The notes under the pieces were generated by a model. It did no database searches, had not been told where the DNA came from, and was given only the letters and a program-made list of their open reading frames with translations. This document shows, piece after piece, positions 44,088 to 54,051 of a DNA stretch of 64,000 nucleotides. Each line of letters starts with the position of its first letter. Position 1 is the first letter of the stretch. The stretch lies in the NCBI GenBank assembly GCA_949285025.1, contig CASDXG010000099.1:1-64000 (forward strand). Reading direction: 5' to 3'. Source of the DNA: an uncultured Bacteroides sp. (GTDB taxonomy: Bacteria; Bacteroidota; Bacteroidia; Bacteroidales; Bacteroidaceae). Position numbers and translations under genes: made by a program.

Positions 44088-46121
44088 CTATTTTTTTATC
44101 TTACCCGTCAATTGATATGAATAACCTGATGGAATACTGAAATACACCTCACATCCTGTTTCACCATCCTCAACAGTGACATTATTCACCTCCATCCGTA
44201 TAGGATAATGGTTATACATATTCAGCAATGAAAGCATTTGCGTAATTACTTTCATCCCTATTCCGGCTCCTTCATGTCTGCTTTTCTGCCGATAACCACC
44301 TCCGTTGTCACGCACAAAGATATCAATAGTGTCCCGTTTTTTCTGAATTAAAATCCAAATGCGCTGCTTTCCTTCTTTCATGCAAAGTCCGTGCTTTATC
44401 GCATTTTCCACCGGTATTTGCAATAACATGGACGGTATCTGTATTGCACGAATATCAATATCCTGATCTATCGTTACCATATAGCGGAAGTTTTCTCCCA
44501 ACGTTGTTCTCTCAAGATTGATATATGTCTCAACAAAATCCAGTTCTTCTGCCAAAGATACAGCCACATCACTCGTCAGTTCCAAGTTACGCCTTATCAG
44601 TTTGACCAGATTGAGCAAATCTCCTTTCGACTCCGAATTCTTAGGAAGACTAATTTCCCTGTTCAATACATTAAAGATAAAATGAGGAGAGATACGGTTC
44701 CGAATGTTTTGCAAACGAAATGCAGTAATCGACATCCGCAAACGCTCGATAAAAACTTCCCGCCGCTTTCTGCGTCGCAATATAATCAGACTCAAGACTA
44801 CTCCTAACATAAGAAACAGCATAACGGCAAAAAACAGCCAGCTTCTAAGTACCAACGTTTTATTCTGCTGCTGCCTTATCTGAATCTCTTTTGTCATAAG
44901 GGTACTATCCTGCCGATATTTCAACGCGATCTCTACGGTACGCATCTGGACGCGTTCGTTACGTATCGAATCTTCGATATGCTGATTCATCCGCTGATAA
45001 CGATAAGCCTCCTTGAAATTGCCGACTTCCGCATAATAATGCTCCAAATATTTATTACGCATATGCACCATTCCCGGTTCCACATAAGCAGGAATAACTG
45101 CCTTCTTCAGGTACTTCCCGGCCAATGCTACCTTGTTTTCCTTTAAGGCCAGCTCCATCAGTTGTGTATCTATATAATAAAGTGCATTACGATTTTGGGT
45201 CTCACGAAAAAAAGCATGACAGCAATCCAAATAATACTTCGCGGAATCTGTTTCATTCAGGAGAAGAAAGACATCGCTCAATCTGAGATATGTAATGTTC
45301 CGTTCGTATTCCATATCCGGATATTCCCGCATAAGCGCAAGAGAACGCCGATAAAAATCCAATGCCGAAGCATAGTTCTGCCGATGATAGTACGAAAGTC
45401 CTCTACCGGTCAAATAAATATGTTTTTCAAACGGACGCATATTTTCATACGATTCCTCAGCCAGATTGAAATAAAAATCACACGTCGCAAAATCACGCAA
45501 TTCCATATAGACTTCCCCCAATCCGTAATAAGCAGGATAACGCTCTTTTTCCGGCAGCTGCAACGTATCGGCCATGGATAAAGCACGACGATACCAATAC
45601 GCAGCACGGTCGTAATGTCCGGACTGAGCATATGCGTCTGCCAAATTCAATCCTGCCTCTCCGGCATGCAGTTTATCATCGCATTTCATCCATAAATCAA
45701 AAGCGCCCCGAAACTCAGGTACCGACAAACCGGATCTTGAATTACGAATATACAAAGCACCCCTCAAATATTTTACTCCGGCATACAAGGACATTACGTT
45801 CAATTCATCGGGATGTTTTCTGCAAAAAGTTTCGACATCCTGCAACAAAACTGCCGATGAATCTTCCAAAGAAAGATACATCATACCCTTTGCCTTCAAG
45901 AAAAGTGCCTGATAATACCGCAAGCTATCTTTCAATTGCGGGAGCTGTGCTTCTATTTCCCGCAATATTTTCTCTGGCTTTATATCCAACGAGTCTCTTA
46001 CGCGGTTGAAAAAAGTTCCACAAGACGACGCGGTCTGTTCATCATATCCTGCTTGCGGACGACAGCTTACACCTATACATAAAAGTAAAGTATATAGTAT
46101 GAATTGCAACTTACAACGCAT
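44088..46121 (-). CDS. LytS-type sensor histidine kinase with TPR sensor domain
   Basis: A protein of about 677 residues. The N-terminal signal has a lipobox-like GVSC, followed by a periplasmic region of about 400 residues with TPR-like helical repeats (AYAQSGHYDRAAYWYRRALS and similar). A membrane helix near residues 430-450 (SWLFFAVMLFLMLGVVLSLI) leads to a His_kinase domain. The H-box is SPHFIFNVLN, the N-box NAIKHGL and the G-box VRDNGGGY. I chose the ATG at 46121 over a TTG at 46130. A full -33/-7 promoter lies at 46146-46176. The adjacent LytTR regulator is its likely partner. Confidence 0.93.
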   Translation of the reverse strand: MRCKLQFILYTLLLCIGVSCRPQAGYDEQTASSCGTFFNRVRDSLDIKPEKILREIEAQLPQLKDSLRYYQALFLKAKGMMYLSLEDSSAVLLQDVETFCRKHPDELNVMSLYAGVKYLRGALYIRNSRSGLSVPEFRGAFDLWMKCDDKLHAGEAGLNLADAYAQSGHYDRAAYWYRRALSMADTLQLPEKERYPAYYGLGEVYMELRDFATCDFYFNLAEESYENMRPFEKHIYLTGRGLSYYHRQNYASALDFYRRSLALMREYPDMEYERNITYLRLSDVFLLLNETDSAKYYLDCCHAFFRETQNRNALYYIDTQLMELALKENKVALAGKYLKKAVIPAYVEPGMVHMRNKYLEHYYAEVGNFKEAYRYQRMNQHIEDSIRNERVQMRTVEIALKYRQDSTLMTKEIQIRQQQNKTLVLRSWLFFAVMLFLMLGVVLSLIILRRRKRREVFIERLRMSITAFRLQNIRNRISPHFIFNVLNREISLPKNSESKGDLLNLVKLIRRNLELTSDVAVSLAEELDFVETYINLERTTLGENFRYMVTIDQDIDIRAIQIPSMLLQIPVENAIKHGLCMKEGKQRIWILIQKKRDTIDIFVRDNGGGYRQKSRHEGAGIGMKVITQMLSLLNMYNHYPIRMEVNNVTVEDGETGCEVYFSIPSGYSYQLTGKIKK

Positions 46122-46145
46122 ATTATACAATTAAAGGTTGACGAA

Positions 46146-46176
46146 CAAATATAAATAAAAATAAACAACAAACAAA
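46146..46176 (-). promoter_or_regulatory. Promoter of the LytS/LytTR operon
   Basis: On the minus strand TTTG (46173-46176), 19 nt, TATATTTG (46146-46153) matches both boxes exactly. It lies 24 nt before the ATG at 46121. Confidence 0.7.
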
Positions 46177-46216
46177 AATAATCTGCTTCCCAATAAAAAC
46201 CGATACAGATTTTCAT

Positions 46217-46224
46217 TACTTTTG
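46217..46224 (+). promoter_or_regulatory. -7 element for the aldose epimerase gene
   Basis: TACTTTTG, a full match, 26 nt before the ATG at 46251. Confidence 0.5.
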
Positions 46225-46250
46225 ACACGTAAACAAACAAAAACGAAACG

Positions 46251-47132
46251 ATGAAAACCTTATCGAACGACAAAATCACATTACAAATAGCGGATAAAGG
46301 AGCAGAGTTGGTAAGCATCATTGCCAATGGAACTGAATATCTTTGGCAAGCAGATCCGCAATTTTGGGCAAGACATTCTCCGGTGCTCTTCCCCATTGTT
46401 GGACGCTTATGGGACAATAAATATCTATATGAAGGACAATGGTATGAAATGAAGCAACATGGATTTGCCCGAGACAGCGAATTTCAACCGGTATATGAAG
46501 AAGAAAACGCCCTGATTTATGCGCTGGAAAGCAATGAAGAAACGATGAGACAATACCCGTTCTCTTTTGTATTGCAAATAGGATATCGCCTGAAAGACAA
46601 TCGAATTGAAATAATGTGGACGGTTGAAAATACCGGGAACAAAGAAATGTATTTTCAAATAGGCGCACATCCGGCTTTTTACTACCGGAAATTTGATCCG
46701 GCAACAGACGAACGGGGATTTCTGGATTTCGGAGAGGAAATAAAGACTCTCGACTACCTTTCTCCCGCCGAAAAAGGATGTACTTCCGGAAATCATCAAA
46801 CACTTCGTCTGCAAAACGGGTTAATGGAACTGACACGCCGCACTTTCGATTGCGATACATACATGTTCGACAACCAACAGGTACGGAAAGTCACGCTGAA
46901 AGACAAAGAACTAAAACCTTACATCAGCCTGGAATTCTCCAGTCCGCTGGTGGCAATATGGTCGCCAAGCGCAATCTATCCGAATGTTCCTTTCGTATGT
47001 ATTGAACCATGGTACGGGCGTTGTGACAAGGTAGGATACAAAGGTGAATTCAAAGACAGGGAATGGATACAGCACCTTGCGCCCAAAAAAAGTTTCAATG
47101 CAGGCTATTCTATCATCATAGAAGACCTGTAA
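46251..47132 (+). CDS. Aldose 1-epimerase family protein (LacX-like)
   Basis: A 293-residue beta-sandwich protein of the galactose mutarotase superfamily, LacX/YphB-like subgroup. Features are the start LQIADKGAELVSIIANGTEYLWQAD, the catalytic-type histidine in GAHPAFYY, and the late CIEPWYGRCD where the Glu lies. It should interconvert sugar anomers or act on a sugar phosphate. The exact substrate is unknown. The gene is single, with a -7 box upstream and a terminator downstream. Confidence 0.9.
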   Translation: MKTLSNDKITLQIADKGAELVSIIANGTEYLWQADPQFWARHSPVLFPIVGRLWDNKYLYEGQWYEMKQHGFARDSEFQPVYEEENALIYALESNEETMRQYPFSFVLQIGYRLKDNRIEIMWTVENTGNKEMYFQIGAHPAFYYRKFDPATDERGFLDFGEEIKTLDYLSPAEKGCTSGNHQTLRLQNGLMELTRRTFDCDTYMFDNQQVRKVTLKDKELKPYISLEFSSPLVAIWSPSAIYPNVPFVCIEPWYGRCDKVGYKGEFKDREWIQHLAPKKSFNAGYSIIIEDL

Positions 47133-47139
47133 CATAAAG

Positions 47140-47188
47140 AACTCTCGCCAAATGTTTCTCAAACAAAAGAATCAACGGCGGGAGTTTT
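47140..47188. terminator. Bidirectional terminator between epimerase and truA
   Basis: AACTCTCGCC (47140-47149) pairs with GGCGGGAGTT (47177-47186) with one G-T pair, followed by T-rich sequence. The 27-nt loop is long. It fills the gap between the convergent genes. Confidence 0.7.
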
Positions 47189-47953
47189 CTATATAAATAT
47201 GGTTTCAGAATAAGCAATATCCGTTAAAAACAAGGCATTACCCGGAACAGAAGTGCCGGCTTTACACCGATTTTTCGCTTCTATCACACTACGGAAACCT
47301 TCTAATGTGAGTTTTCCCCTCCCCACATCTATTAAAGTTCCCACAATAGCCCTCACCATATTACGCAAGAATCTATCGGCACGAATCGTGAAAACCCACT
47401 CATATTCTCCGGATTGCTTCCATAAAGCATACATGATTCTACAATTGTTTGTCTTCACATCCGTATGCAATTTACTAAAGCTTGTGAAATCTGTATACTC
47501 AAACAATATACGACAGGCCTCGTTCATCCGCACAAAATCCAACGGCAAAAACACCTGCCACGCGTAATGTCTGGAAAACGGACTCTTGCGCGTCACCACA
47601 TGATATTGATACGTCCGATAAAGAGCATCGAAACGGGCATGAGCATCCGGCTTTACCTCCCTGATATCAAAAACCGATATGTCAGGCGGAAGAATGCGAT
47701 TCAGCTTCGCGGCCAACGAATCCTTATCCAACATCCCTTCCCAATCAAAATGAGCAACCATAAGAGAGGCATGAACACCGGAATCCGTCCTCCCCGCACC
47801 CACTACCTCTGTTTTTTTACGAAGAATAAGAGATAATGCGCCGGACAACGTCCCCTGCACGCTTGAACCGTTCGGCTGAACCTGCCATCCGTGATAGTTC
47901 GTTCCATCGTACGCCAAATAAATAAAATATCGATGCCGCAATAAATCCAACAT
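47189..47953 (-). CDS. truA: tRNA pseudouridine(38-40) synthase
   Basis: A TruA enzyme of 254 residues that converts uridines 38-40 of tRNA anticodon arms to pseudouridine. The catalytic Asp57 is in the invariant [11 protein letters not shown]. Other family segments are [13 protein letters not shown] and [20 protein letters not shown]. The length is normal. Its start lies 1 bp after the stop of the DUF5715 gene, so the two are co-transcribed. Confidence 0.96.
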   Translation of the reverse strand: MLDLLRHRYFIYLAYDGTNYHGWQVQPNGSSVQGTLSGALSLILRKKTEVVGAGRTDSGVHASLMVAHFDWEGMLDKDSLAAKLNRILPPDISVFDIREVKPDAHARFDALYRTYQYHVVTRKSPFSRHYAWQVFLPLDFVRMNEACRILFEYTDFTSFSKLHTDVKTNNCRIMYALWKQSGEYEWVFTIRADRFLRNMVRAIVGTLIDVGRGKLTLEGFRSVIEAKNRCKAGTSVPGNALFLTDIAYSETIFI

Positions 47954-47954
47954 T

Positions 47955-48626
47955 TCAACGCACCGTTATATGAAAACAACCCTGTTTCAATTCATATTTC
48001 ACATAGCAACGCTCTTCCTTACGCAAGTCTCTCAAGACTTCTGCAAGGACAAGTTTCAACGTATCAGCCTTGACATCCTGCAAAGGACGCCCGTCCGGAT
48101 CCTCTACTTTCCGGAAACGTGCCCAGCTAACATCGAAGGTAGTTCCATAAAAATGGCACGAATTTAAGGATGCATTTATATTCGTCTTACGCAAACGTCT
48201 TACATCGTTCTTCGTACGCAACACGGAAGTCACGATAACTTTATTCGGGTTTAAACCTTTATTCTCTAAAGAATCCAGAAAATTCTCACCAATCACATTA
48301 AGTAATTCTTCGGCCTTAGGAATTAAAAAAGGAATTGAATACGTCAACGAATCCACATCATAACGCTCACAAGGCGCAATCTTTACCAACTTGCCCCCTA
48401 ATTCCTCTGCTGTTTCGCGAGATGATATGGGAGAAATACCGATAGCTTTTGCCGTTTTCAATTGCGTATCATTTAAATCATTAAATGTCCTTTGAAAACT
48501 AACCACCCCACGAATATTGTGAGGATTATTCATCTTCATCGACATATCTTTCTTTCCGGAACATCCACAGACAAGGACTCCGGAACAAAAGACTGCGATC
48601 CAACATGTACGAATCCAAATTCTCAT
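47955..48626 (-). CDS. DUF5715 lipoprotein, D-Ala-D-Ala peptidase (M15)-like
   Basis: A 223-residue protein with a lipobox (VCGCSG) after a signal helix, so it is an envelope lipoprotein. The body carries [11 protein letters not shown], which matches the SxHxxGxxxD zinc-binding motif of the M15/VanY peptidase fold (Ser replaced upstream). The C-terminal CFHITVR is like the second histidine motif. I infer a zinc peptidase acting on peptidoglycan peptides, which is not proven for DUF5715. It is the first gene of an operon with truA and diverges from phoH. Confidence 0.85.
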   Translation of the reverse strand: MRIWIRTCWIAVFCSGVLVCGCSGKKDMSMKMNNPHNIRGVVSFQRTFNDLNDTQLKTAKAIGISPISSRETAEELGGKLVKIAPCERYDVDSLTYSIPFLIPKAEELLNVIGENFLDSLENKGLNPNKVIVTSVLRTKNDVRRLRKTNINASLNSCHFYGTTFDVSWARFRKVEDPDGRPLQDVKADTLKLVLAEVLRDLRKEERCYVKYELKQGCFHITVR

Positions 48627-48652
48627 TTCCGCTTTTTAACTTCAATTTCGGG

Positions 48653-48660
48653 CAAAGATA
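48653..48660 (-). promoter_or_regulatory. -7 element for the DUF5715-truA operon
   Basis: The minus strand reads TATCTTTG, a full match, 26 nt before the ATG at 48626. A weak TTG at -33 lies 18 nt upstream. Confidence 0.5.
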
Positions 48661-48704
48661 CAAATTATTGCCATGTATCAATTAAAACTATCAAAAGGAA
48701 TGAT

Positions 48705-48712
48705 TAAATTTG
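48705..48712 (+). promoter_or_regulatory. -7 element for phoH
   Basis: TAAATTTG, a full match, 43 nt before the ATG at 48756. Confidence 0.45.
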
Positions 48713-48755
48713 CATCAGTAAACATAAACGGCATAAGTATAAGAATACACACTGA

Positions 48756-49733
48756 ATGATAGAAAAACATATTGTATTAGAAGATATCGATCCTGTTATC
48801 TTCTATGGGAAAAACAACTCTAATATTCAAATGATAAAGGCTTTATTCCCTAAATTACGGATTGTCGCACGAGGAAATGTGATAAAAGTAATGGGGGAAG
48901 AGGAAGAGATGTGTGCATTTGAAGAGGTTATTTTATCACTTGAACAGTATTGCGTACGACATAACTTCTTAAATGAAGAAAGTATTCTTGAAATAATAAA
49001 AGGCAACAAATCGGATAACTCAGAGCAGAATCACAACGTAATCGTCTATAGTGTAACAGGAAAACCCATCACCCCACGCAGTCCAAACCAACAAAAACTG
49101 GTGAAGGAATTTGAAAAAAACGACATGATTTTCGCAATAGGTCCCGCCGGTTCCGGCAAGACTTATACAGCCATAGCCTTAGCCGTACGTGCATTAAAGA
49201 ATAAAGAAATCAAAAAGATTATCTTAAGCCGCCCGGCAGTGGAAGCAGGCGAAAAGTTAGGTTTCTTACCCGGCGACATGAAAGACAAAATAGATCCTTA
49301 TCTCCAACCGCTTTACGATGCATTGCAAGATATGATTCCCGCCGCAAAGTTAAAGGAATATATGGAACTTAACATCATACAAATAGCCCCTCTGGCTTTC
49401 ATGCGCGGGCGGACATTAAACGATGCCGTAGTCATTTTAGATGAAGCCCAAAACACGACGACCCAACAAATAAAGATGTTTCTTACACGCATGGGAATGA
49501 ATACGAAAATGATTGTGACGGGCGACATGACACAAATCGATCTTCCGTCATCTCAAACATCCGGATTAGTGGAGGCCTTACGCATCTTAAAAGGCGTTAA
49601 AGGAATAAGTTTCATAGAACTTGACAAGAAAGATATCGTACGACACCGGCTTGTTACACGAATTGTCGAGGCATATGAAAAATATGAAGAAAAGCGGCGC
49701 GAGGAAAGCCGGAAAAAACAAACGGAAAAATAA
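48756..49733 (+). CDS. phoH: PhoH family ATPase
   Basis: A 325-residue PhoH-like protein. An N-terminal KH-type RNA-binding region (about 15-65) precedes the P-loop domain. Walker A is G129-T136 (GPAGSGKT), and Walker B is VVILDEAQN. Other marks are the SRPAVEAGEKLGFLPGD stretch and the TGDMTQIDLP motif. PhoH proteins are thought to be ATP-dependent RNA helicases or ribonuclease-associated. The C-terminus ends in a Lys/Glu-rich tail. It is followed by purC after 39 bp. Confidence 0.94.
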   Translation: MIEKHIVLEDIDPVIFYGKNNSNIQMIKALFPKLRIVARGNVIKVMGEEEEMCAFEEVILSLEQYCVRHNFLNEESILEIIKGNKSDNSEQNHNVIVYSVTGKPITPRSPNQQKLVKEFEKNDMIFAIGPAGSGKTYTAIALAVRALKNKEIKKIILSRPAVEAGEKLGFLPGDMKDKIDPYLQPLYDALQDMIPAAKLKEYMELNIIQIAPLAFMRGRTLNDAVVILDEAQNTTTQQIKMFLTRMGMNTKMIVTGDMTQIDLPSSQTSGLVEALRILKGVKGISFIELDKKDIVRHRLVTRIVEAYEKYEEKRREESRKKQTEK

Positions 49734-49772
49734 CCAAAAAGAATTTCTATTCATCATTAAAATACAACGAAT

Positions 49773-50720
49773 ATGAGTAATGCATTAACAAAAACGGATT
49801 TTCATTTTCCCGGACAGAAAAGCGTCTATCACGGAAAAGTTCGCGATGTATACAACATCAACGACGAAAAATTAGTAATGGTTGCCACCGACCGTATCTC
49901 GGCTTTCGACGTTATTTTGCCGGAAGGGATTCCTTATAAAGGACAAATGCTCAACCAAATTGCCGCAAAGTTTCTTGATGCAACCACAGATATCTGCCCG
50001 AACTGGAAATTAGCAACCCCCGACCCGATGGTAACCGTCGGTGTAATCTGTAAAGGATTCCCTATCGAAATGATTGTTCGCGGTTATTTATGCGGCAGTG
50101 CATGGAGAGCTTATAAAAGCGGAGTACGCGAGATATGCGGAGTGCGTTTGCCCGAAGGCATGAGAGAAAACGAACGATTCCCTCATCCCATCATCACACC
50201 TACCACAAAAGCCGAATTAGGCATGCACGATGAAGACATTTCCAAAGAAGAGATTCTTGCAAAAGGACTTGCAACACCCGAAGAGTATGACCTGTTGGAA
50301 CGGTATACACTGGCATTATTCGAACGCGGAACAGAAATAGCAAAAGAACGCGGATTGATACTCGTCGATACGAAATATGAATTCGGGAAATACAATGGAG
50401 AAATTTATCTCATGGATGAAATACATACACCCGATTCAAGCCGATACTTCTACCTCGATGGATATCAGGATCGTCTTGAAAAAGGAGAACCACAAAAACA
50501 GCTTTCCAAAGAATTCGTCCGCGAATGGCTGATGAGCAACAACTTCCAAGGGAAAGAAGGACAAACAGTTCCCGAAATGACACCGAATATCGTTAACTCC
50601 ATCAGCGAACGCTATATCGAACTATACGAGCACATCACCGGTGAAAAGTTCGTAAAAGCCGATACAGACAACCTTGCTTCCCGCATCGAACAAAACATCA
50701 ACGTTTACTTGATGAAATAA
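49773..50720 (+). CDS. purC: Phosphoribosylaminoimidazole-succinocarboxamide synthase
   Basis: SAICAR synthase, step eight of purine synthesis, joining CAIR and aspartate with ATP. At 315 residues it is the longer form. Motifs are GKVRDVYNI, the [13 protein letters not shown] stretch, [14 protein letters not shown] and the late [15 protein letters not shown]. It lies 39 bp after phoH and is probably co-transcribed. A plausible terminator follows. Confidence 0.97.
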   Translation: MSNALTKTDFHFPGQKSVYHGKVRDVYNINDEKLVMVATDRISAFDVILPEGIPYKGQMLNQIAAKFLDATTDICPNWKLATPDPMVTVGVICKGFPIEMIVRGYLCGSAWRAYKSGVREICGVRLPEGMRENERFPHPIITPTTKAELGMHDEDISKEEILAKGLATPEEYDLLERYTLALFERGTEIAKERGLILVDTKYEFGKYNGEIYLMDEIHTPDSSRYFYLDGYQDRLEKGEPQKQLSKEFVREWLMSNNFQGKEGQTVPEMTPNIVNSISERYIELYEHITGEKFVKADTDNLASRIEQNINVYLMK

Positions 50721-50736
50721 TATAACCCACAAAAGA

Positions 50737-50792
50737 AGTCGGACGAGGAAGAAAAACGTCGAAACGTTTTCTCCATAAGTCCGGCTCCTTTT
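50737..50792 (+). terminator. Branched hairpin, probable terminator after purC
   Basis: AGTCGGAC (50737-50744) pairs with GTCCGGCT (50779-50786) including one G-T pair, around an inner stem of ACG/CGT with A/T pairs. CCTTTTACT follows. The T-tract is short, so confidence is moderate. Confidence 0.55.
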
Positions 50793-50811
50793 ACTACAAA
50801 CGTCCCGTTAT

Positions 50812-51552
50812 ATGACCCGTTATCCGCAAGAAAATATCAAACCATACGACCAAAACGGAAACAAGACCGCACAGGTTGAAATGATGTTTAACCACATTGC
50901 TCCAACATACGACAGGCTAAATCATCTGTTGTCATGGGGGATTGACAAATATTGGCGGCGAAAAGCGATACAACGGCTCAAGCCTTTCTCTCCCAAACAA
51001 ATCATGGATGTGGCAACGGGAACAGGAGATTTTGCCATACAAGCCTGCAGCATGCTTCACCCGTCCAAGCTCATCGGAACAGACATATCGGAAAGCATGA
51101 TGGATATTGCCCGTGAAAAAGTGCGGCAAAAAGGATTGGAAAAGCAAATCTCTTTCGCAAAAGAAGATTGTACTGCGCTATCGTTCCGGGAAGAACAGTT
51201 CGATGCGATTACTGTAGCATTCGGAGTCCGCAACTTCGACAATCTCGACCTTGCACTGAAAGAAATGCACCGTGTACTTAAAAGAAACGGACACCTGGTT
51301 ATATTAGAGCTGTCCGACCCGAAATCTTTCCCAATAAAACAGCTATATAATCTGTATTCAAACATAATCATTCCGTTTTTCGGGAAAATTCTCTCGAAAG
51401 ACAATTGTGCATATAACTATTTACCCCAATCCATCAAAGCTTTTCCACAAGGAGAAATTATGCAGGACATTATCCGCAAAGCCGGATTCTCTGACGTATC
51501 ATTCCAACGCCTCACGTTTGGAATATGTACACTTTATTTCGCAACCAAATAA
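50812..51552 (+). CDS. menG: Demethylmenaquinone methyltransferase
   Basis: A UbiE/MenG SAM-dependent methyltransferase of 246 residues, the last step of menaquinone synthesis. Motif I is [10 protein letters not shown], and the family signatures [20 protein letters not shown] and [17 protein letters not shown] are present. Anaerobic Bacteroidota use menaquinone for fumarate respiration, so the menaquinone form is likelier than ubiquinone. aroE follows 14 bp later in the same operon, and both feed chorismate-derived products. Confidence 0.94.
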   Translation: MTRYPQENIKPYDQNGNKTAQVEMMFNHIAPTYDRLNHLLSWGIDKYWRRKAIQRLKPFSPKQIMDVATGTGDFAIQACSMLHPSKLIGTDISESMMDIAREKVRQKGLEKQISFAKEDCTALSFREEQFDAITVAFGVRNFDNLDLALKEMHRVLKRNGHLVILELSDPKSFPIKQLYNLYSNIIIPFFGKILSKDNCAYNYLPQSIKAFPQGEIMQDIIRKAGFSDVSFQRLTFGICTLYFATK

Positions 51553-51566
51553 TTATATTTTGCATT

Positions 51567-52313
51567 ATGACTAAGAAATATGGATTAATCGGTTACCCCC
51601 TCGGGCATTCTTTCTCCCGCAGTTTTTTCAAAGAAAAGTTTTATTCTGAAAAAATCGATGCGGACTATATAAATTTTGAGATTGCCTCTATCGAGGAATT
51701 TCCCAAAATCATCGCATCCGAAACCAATCTGGCCGGTTTAAACGTTACCATCCCCTATAAGGAACAAGTCATTCCTTATCTTGATGATCTGGATGAAGAG
51801 ACGAAATCCATTGGCGCAGTAAATGTAATCAAACTGGAAAAGAATAAAGGAAAAACCAAGCTTATAGGGTACAATTCCGACGTTATCGGTTTTACACGTT
51901 CCATTGAACCGCTGTTGGAAAGCTTTCATAAACGGGCATTGATCTTAGGGACCGGAGGAGCATCAAAAGCTATTTATCATGGGTTACGCCGACTAAAAGT
52001 AGAAGCCACGTTTGTTTCGCGCTCACCCAAAAGCGAGAATACAATCAGATATGAAGATATTACTCCGGAACTTCTCAACGATTATAAAGTAATCGTTAAC
52101 TGTACACCTTTGGGCATGTACCCGAAAACAGAAACATGTCCCGATATTCCTTACGAAGCTCTTACTCCCCAACATTTATTATACGACTTGATTTACAACC
52201 CCGATACTACCTTGTTCATGAAACGAGGGCAAGAACAAGGAGCCATAACGAAAAACGGACTCGAAATGTTACTGTTACAAGCATTCGCCGCTTGGGAAAT
52301 ATGGAACCGATGA
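51567..52313 (+). CDS. aroE: Shikimate dehydrogenase
   Basis: A 248-residue AroE that reduces 3-dehydroshikimate with NADPH. It starts MTKKYGLIGYPLGHSFS. The catalytic Lys is in NVTIPYKEQV, the nucleotide loop is GTGGASKAI, and NCTPLGMYP is the usual late motif. The ATG at 51567 is chosen. A longer frame from 51525 overlaps menG and is a shadow. It sits 14 bp after menG and 12 bp before an alpha/beta hydrolase. Confidence 0.96.
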   Translation: MTKKYGLIGYPLGHSFSRSFFKEKFYSEKIDADYINFEIASIEEFPKIIASETNLAGLNVTIPYKEQVIPYLDDLDEETKSIGAVNVIKLEKNKGKTKLIGYNSDVIGFTRSIEPLLESFHKRALILGTGGASKAIYHGLRRLKVEATFVSRSPKSENTIRYEDITPELLNDYKVIVNCTPLGMYPKTETCPDIPYEALTPQHLLYDLIYNPDTTLFMKRGQEQGAITKNGLEMLLLQAFAAWEIWNR

Positions 52314-52325
52314 ACATATAAATCC

Positions 52326-53276
52326 ATGAAAAAGAAAACAGCATACATTATAGGAACCGCTATTCTTATGCTCACTATATTCACAATCGGAGGCGGTTTT
52401 TATATGGTCAACTATGCGCTTTCTCCTGATAATAGAGGAAAAGACATGCAAGCATCCATGACATATATGCGGGACACTTATCCGCAAATAAATGAATGGA
52501 TTGACAGCCTGCGGCAACATCAGACACTGAAAGATACATTTATCACTTCATCCGACGGAATCAGTCTCCACGCTTTTTACGCATACGCTTCACGCCCTTC
52601 GGCAAAAACTGCCGTAATCATTCACGGCTATACCGACAATGCAATTCGAATGCTACATATTGGCTACCTATACAATCACAGCCTTGATTACAATGTTCTG
52701 TTACCCGACCTGCGATACTCCGGACTAAGCGACGGCAAAGCCTTCCAGATGGGATGGCTCGACCGACTGGATATCAGACAATGGATTGATACAGCCCCCG
52801 CATTGTTCGGCGACAGCCTCCGCATCGTTGTACACGGCATATCTATGGGTGCTGCCACAACCATGATGCTGTCCGGTGAGAATCTGCCGGATTATGTGCA
52901 ATGTTTCATCGAAGATTGCGGATATACAAGCGTTTGGGAGCAGTTTAAAAAGGAATTACACGAACAATTCGGTCTGCCCGCATTTCCATTACTCTATGCG
53001 GCCAGCGGCATATGCGACCTGATGTACAAATGGAATTTCAAGGAAGCATCTTCCGTTACACAAATAAAAAAATGCACGAAGCCCATGTTTTTCATTCATG
53101 GAAATCAAGATGATTTTGTTCCGACATCAATGGTTTATCAGCTATACGACAGCAAACCTCAACCTAAAGACCTGTGGATTGTCCCCGAAGCGGGACATGC
53201 AGCTTCTTATCTGCTTTATCCATCTGAATATACCGAACGGGTAAAATCATTCTCGGAAAGATATCTTTCCAACTAA
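52326..53276 (+). CDS. Membrane-anchored alpha/beta hydrolase
   Basis: A 316-residue serine hydrolase with an N-terminal membrane helix (about residues 7-27) and the catalytic domain outside. The oxyanion region is VIIHGYTDNA, the nucleophile Ser lies in VVHGISMGAA, the acid in GNQDDFVP and the His in EAGHAASY. It resembles YqkD/YfhR-type proteins of unknown substrate. It is the third gene of the menG-aroE operon, with a 12-bp gap. Confidence 0.9.
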   Translation: MKKKTAYIIGTAILMLTIFTIGGGFYMVNYALSPDNRGKDMQASMTYMRDTYPQINEWIDSLRQHQTLKDTFITSSDGISLHAFYAYASRPSAKTAVIIHGYTDNAIRMLHIGYLYNHSLDYNVLLPDLRYSGLSDGKAFQMGWLDRLDIRQWIDTAPALFGDSLRIVVHGISMGAATTMMLSGENLPDYVQCFIEDCGYTSVWEQFKKELHEQFGLPAFPLLYAASGICDLMYKWNFKEASSVTQIKKCTKPMFFIHGNQDDFVPTSMVYQLYDSKPQPKDLWIVPEAGHAASYLLYPSEYTERVKSFSERYLSN

Positions 53277-53413
53277 TCATGGGAAACTTCAACATAAGAC
53301 GTCCCGAAGTTTTACATACAATGTGGCCGCAATTCATAAAAACGACTGCCAAGTTTTACATATTTCCCGCAATGTTTTCTGCTGCATAATACGAAGGATG
53401 TAAAAAAAATACG

Positions 53414-53421
53414 TAAGTTTG
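53414..53421 (+). promoter_or_regulatory. -7 element for the lemA operon
   Basis: TAAGTTTG, a full match, 38 nt before the ATG at 53460. No TTTG at -33. Confidence 0.45.
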
Positions 53422-53459
53422 CGTATCAATTATAACATTAAACGACAAAACACGTATTT

Positions 53460-54041
53460 ATGAAAAAGACATGGATTATCCTTCTTGCTGTAATCATATT
53501 GGCAGCTTTCTATTGCACATCGTCCTATAACTCTCTGGTAGTTCAAGATGAAACGGTGGAGACTGCATGGAGTAATGTAGAAAACCAATACCAGCGTCGC
53601 GCCGATCTTATCCCCAATCTGGTAAATACGGTTAAAGGTTATGCCGCACACGAACAGAAAACCCTTGAATCTGTCGTATCCGCCCGTGCAAAAGCAACGC
53701 AAATGAATGTCGATGTAAACGATTTAACACCCGAAAAGATGCAGGCTTATCAAGAGGCACAAGGTGAAATAGGAAAAGCCCTGAGCCGACTTCTCGCTAT
53801 AACAGAAAATTATCCGGAGTTGAAAGCCAATGAGAACTTTCAGACTCTTCAAGCACAATTGGAAGGAACAGAGAATCGAATCAGTGTAGAACGCCGCAAA
53901 TTCAACGAAGCAGCCCGCACGTTCAACACTGCAATCCGACGATTCCCCCAAAACATCATTGCCGGTTTATTCGGATTCGAAAAGCGTCCCTACTTCGAAG
54001 CACAAGAAGGTAATGAGACGGCTCCTGAAGTAAAATTCTAA
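53460..54041 (+). CDS. lemA: LemA family protein
   Basis: A 193-residue LemA protein. An N-terminal membrane helix (about residues 3-20) is followed by the conserved YNSLVVQDETVETAWSNVENQYQRR stretch, then RADLIPNLV and a long four-helix body ending AGLFGFEKRPYFEA. LemA proteins are membrane-anchored helical bundles of unknown biochemical role, often next to TPM-domain genes, as here. The TPM gene begins 10 bp later. Confidence 0.95.
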   Translation: MKKTWIILLAVIILAAFYCTSSYNSLVVQDETVETAWSNVENQYQRRADLIPNLVNTVKGYAAHEQKTLESVVSARAKATQMNVDVNDLTPEKMQAYQEAQGEIGKALSRLLAITENYPELKANENFQTLQAQLEGTENRISVERRKFNEAARTFNTAIRRFPQNIIAGLFGFEKRPYFEAQEGNETAPEVKF

Positions 54042-54051
54042 CACCCTGCAC

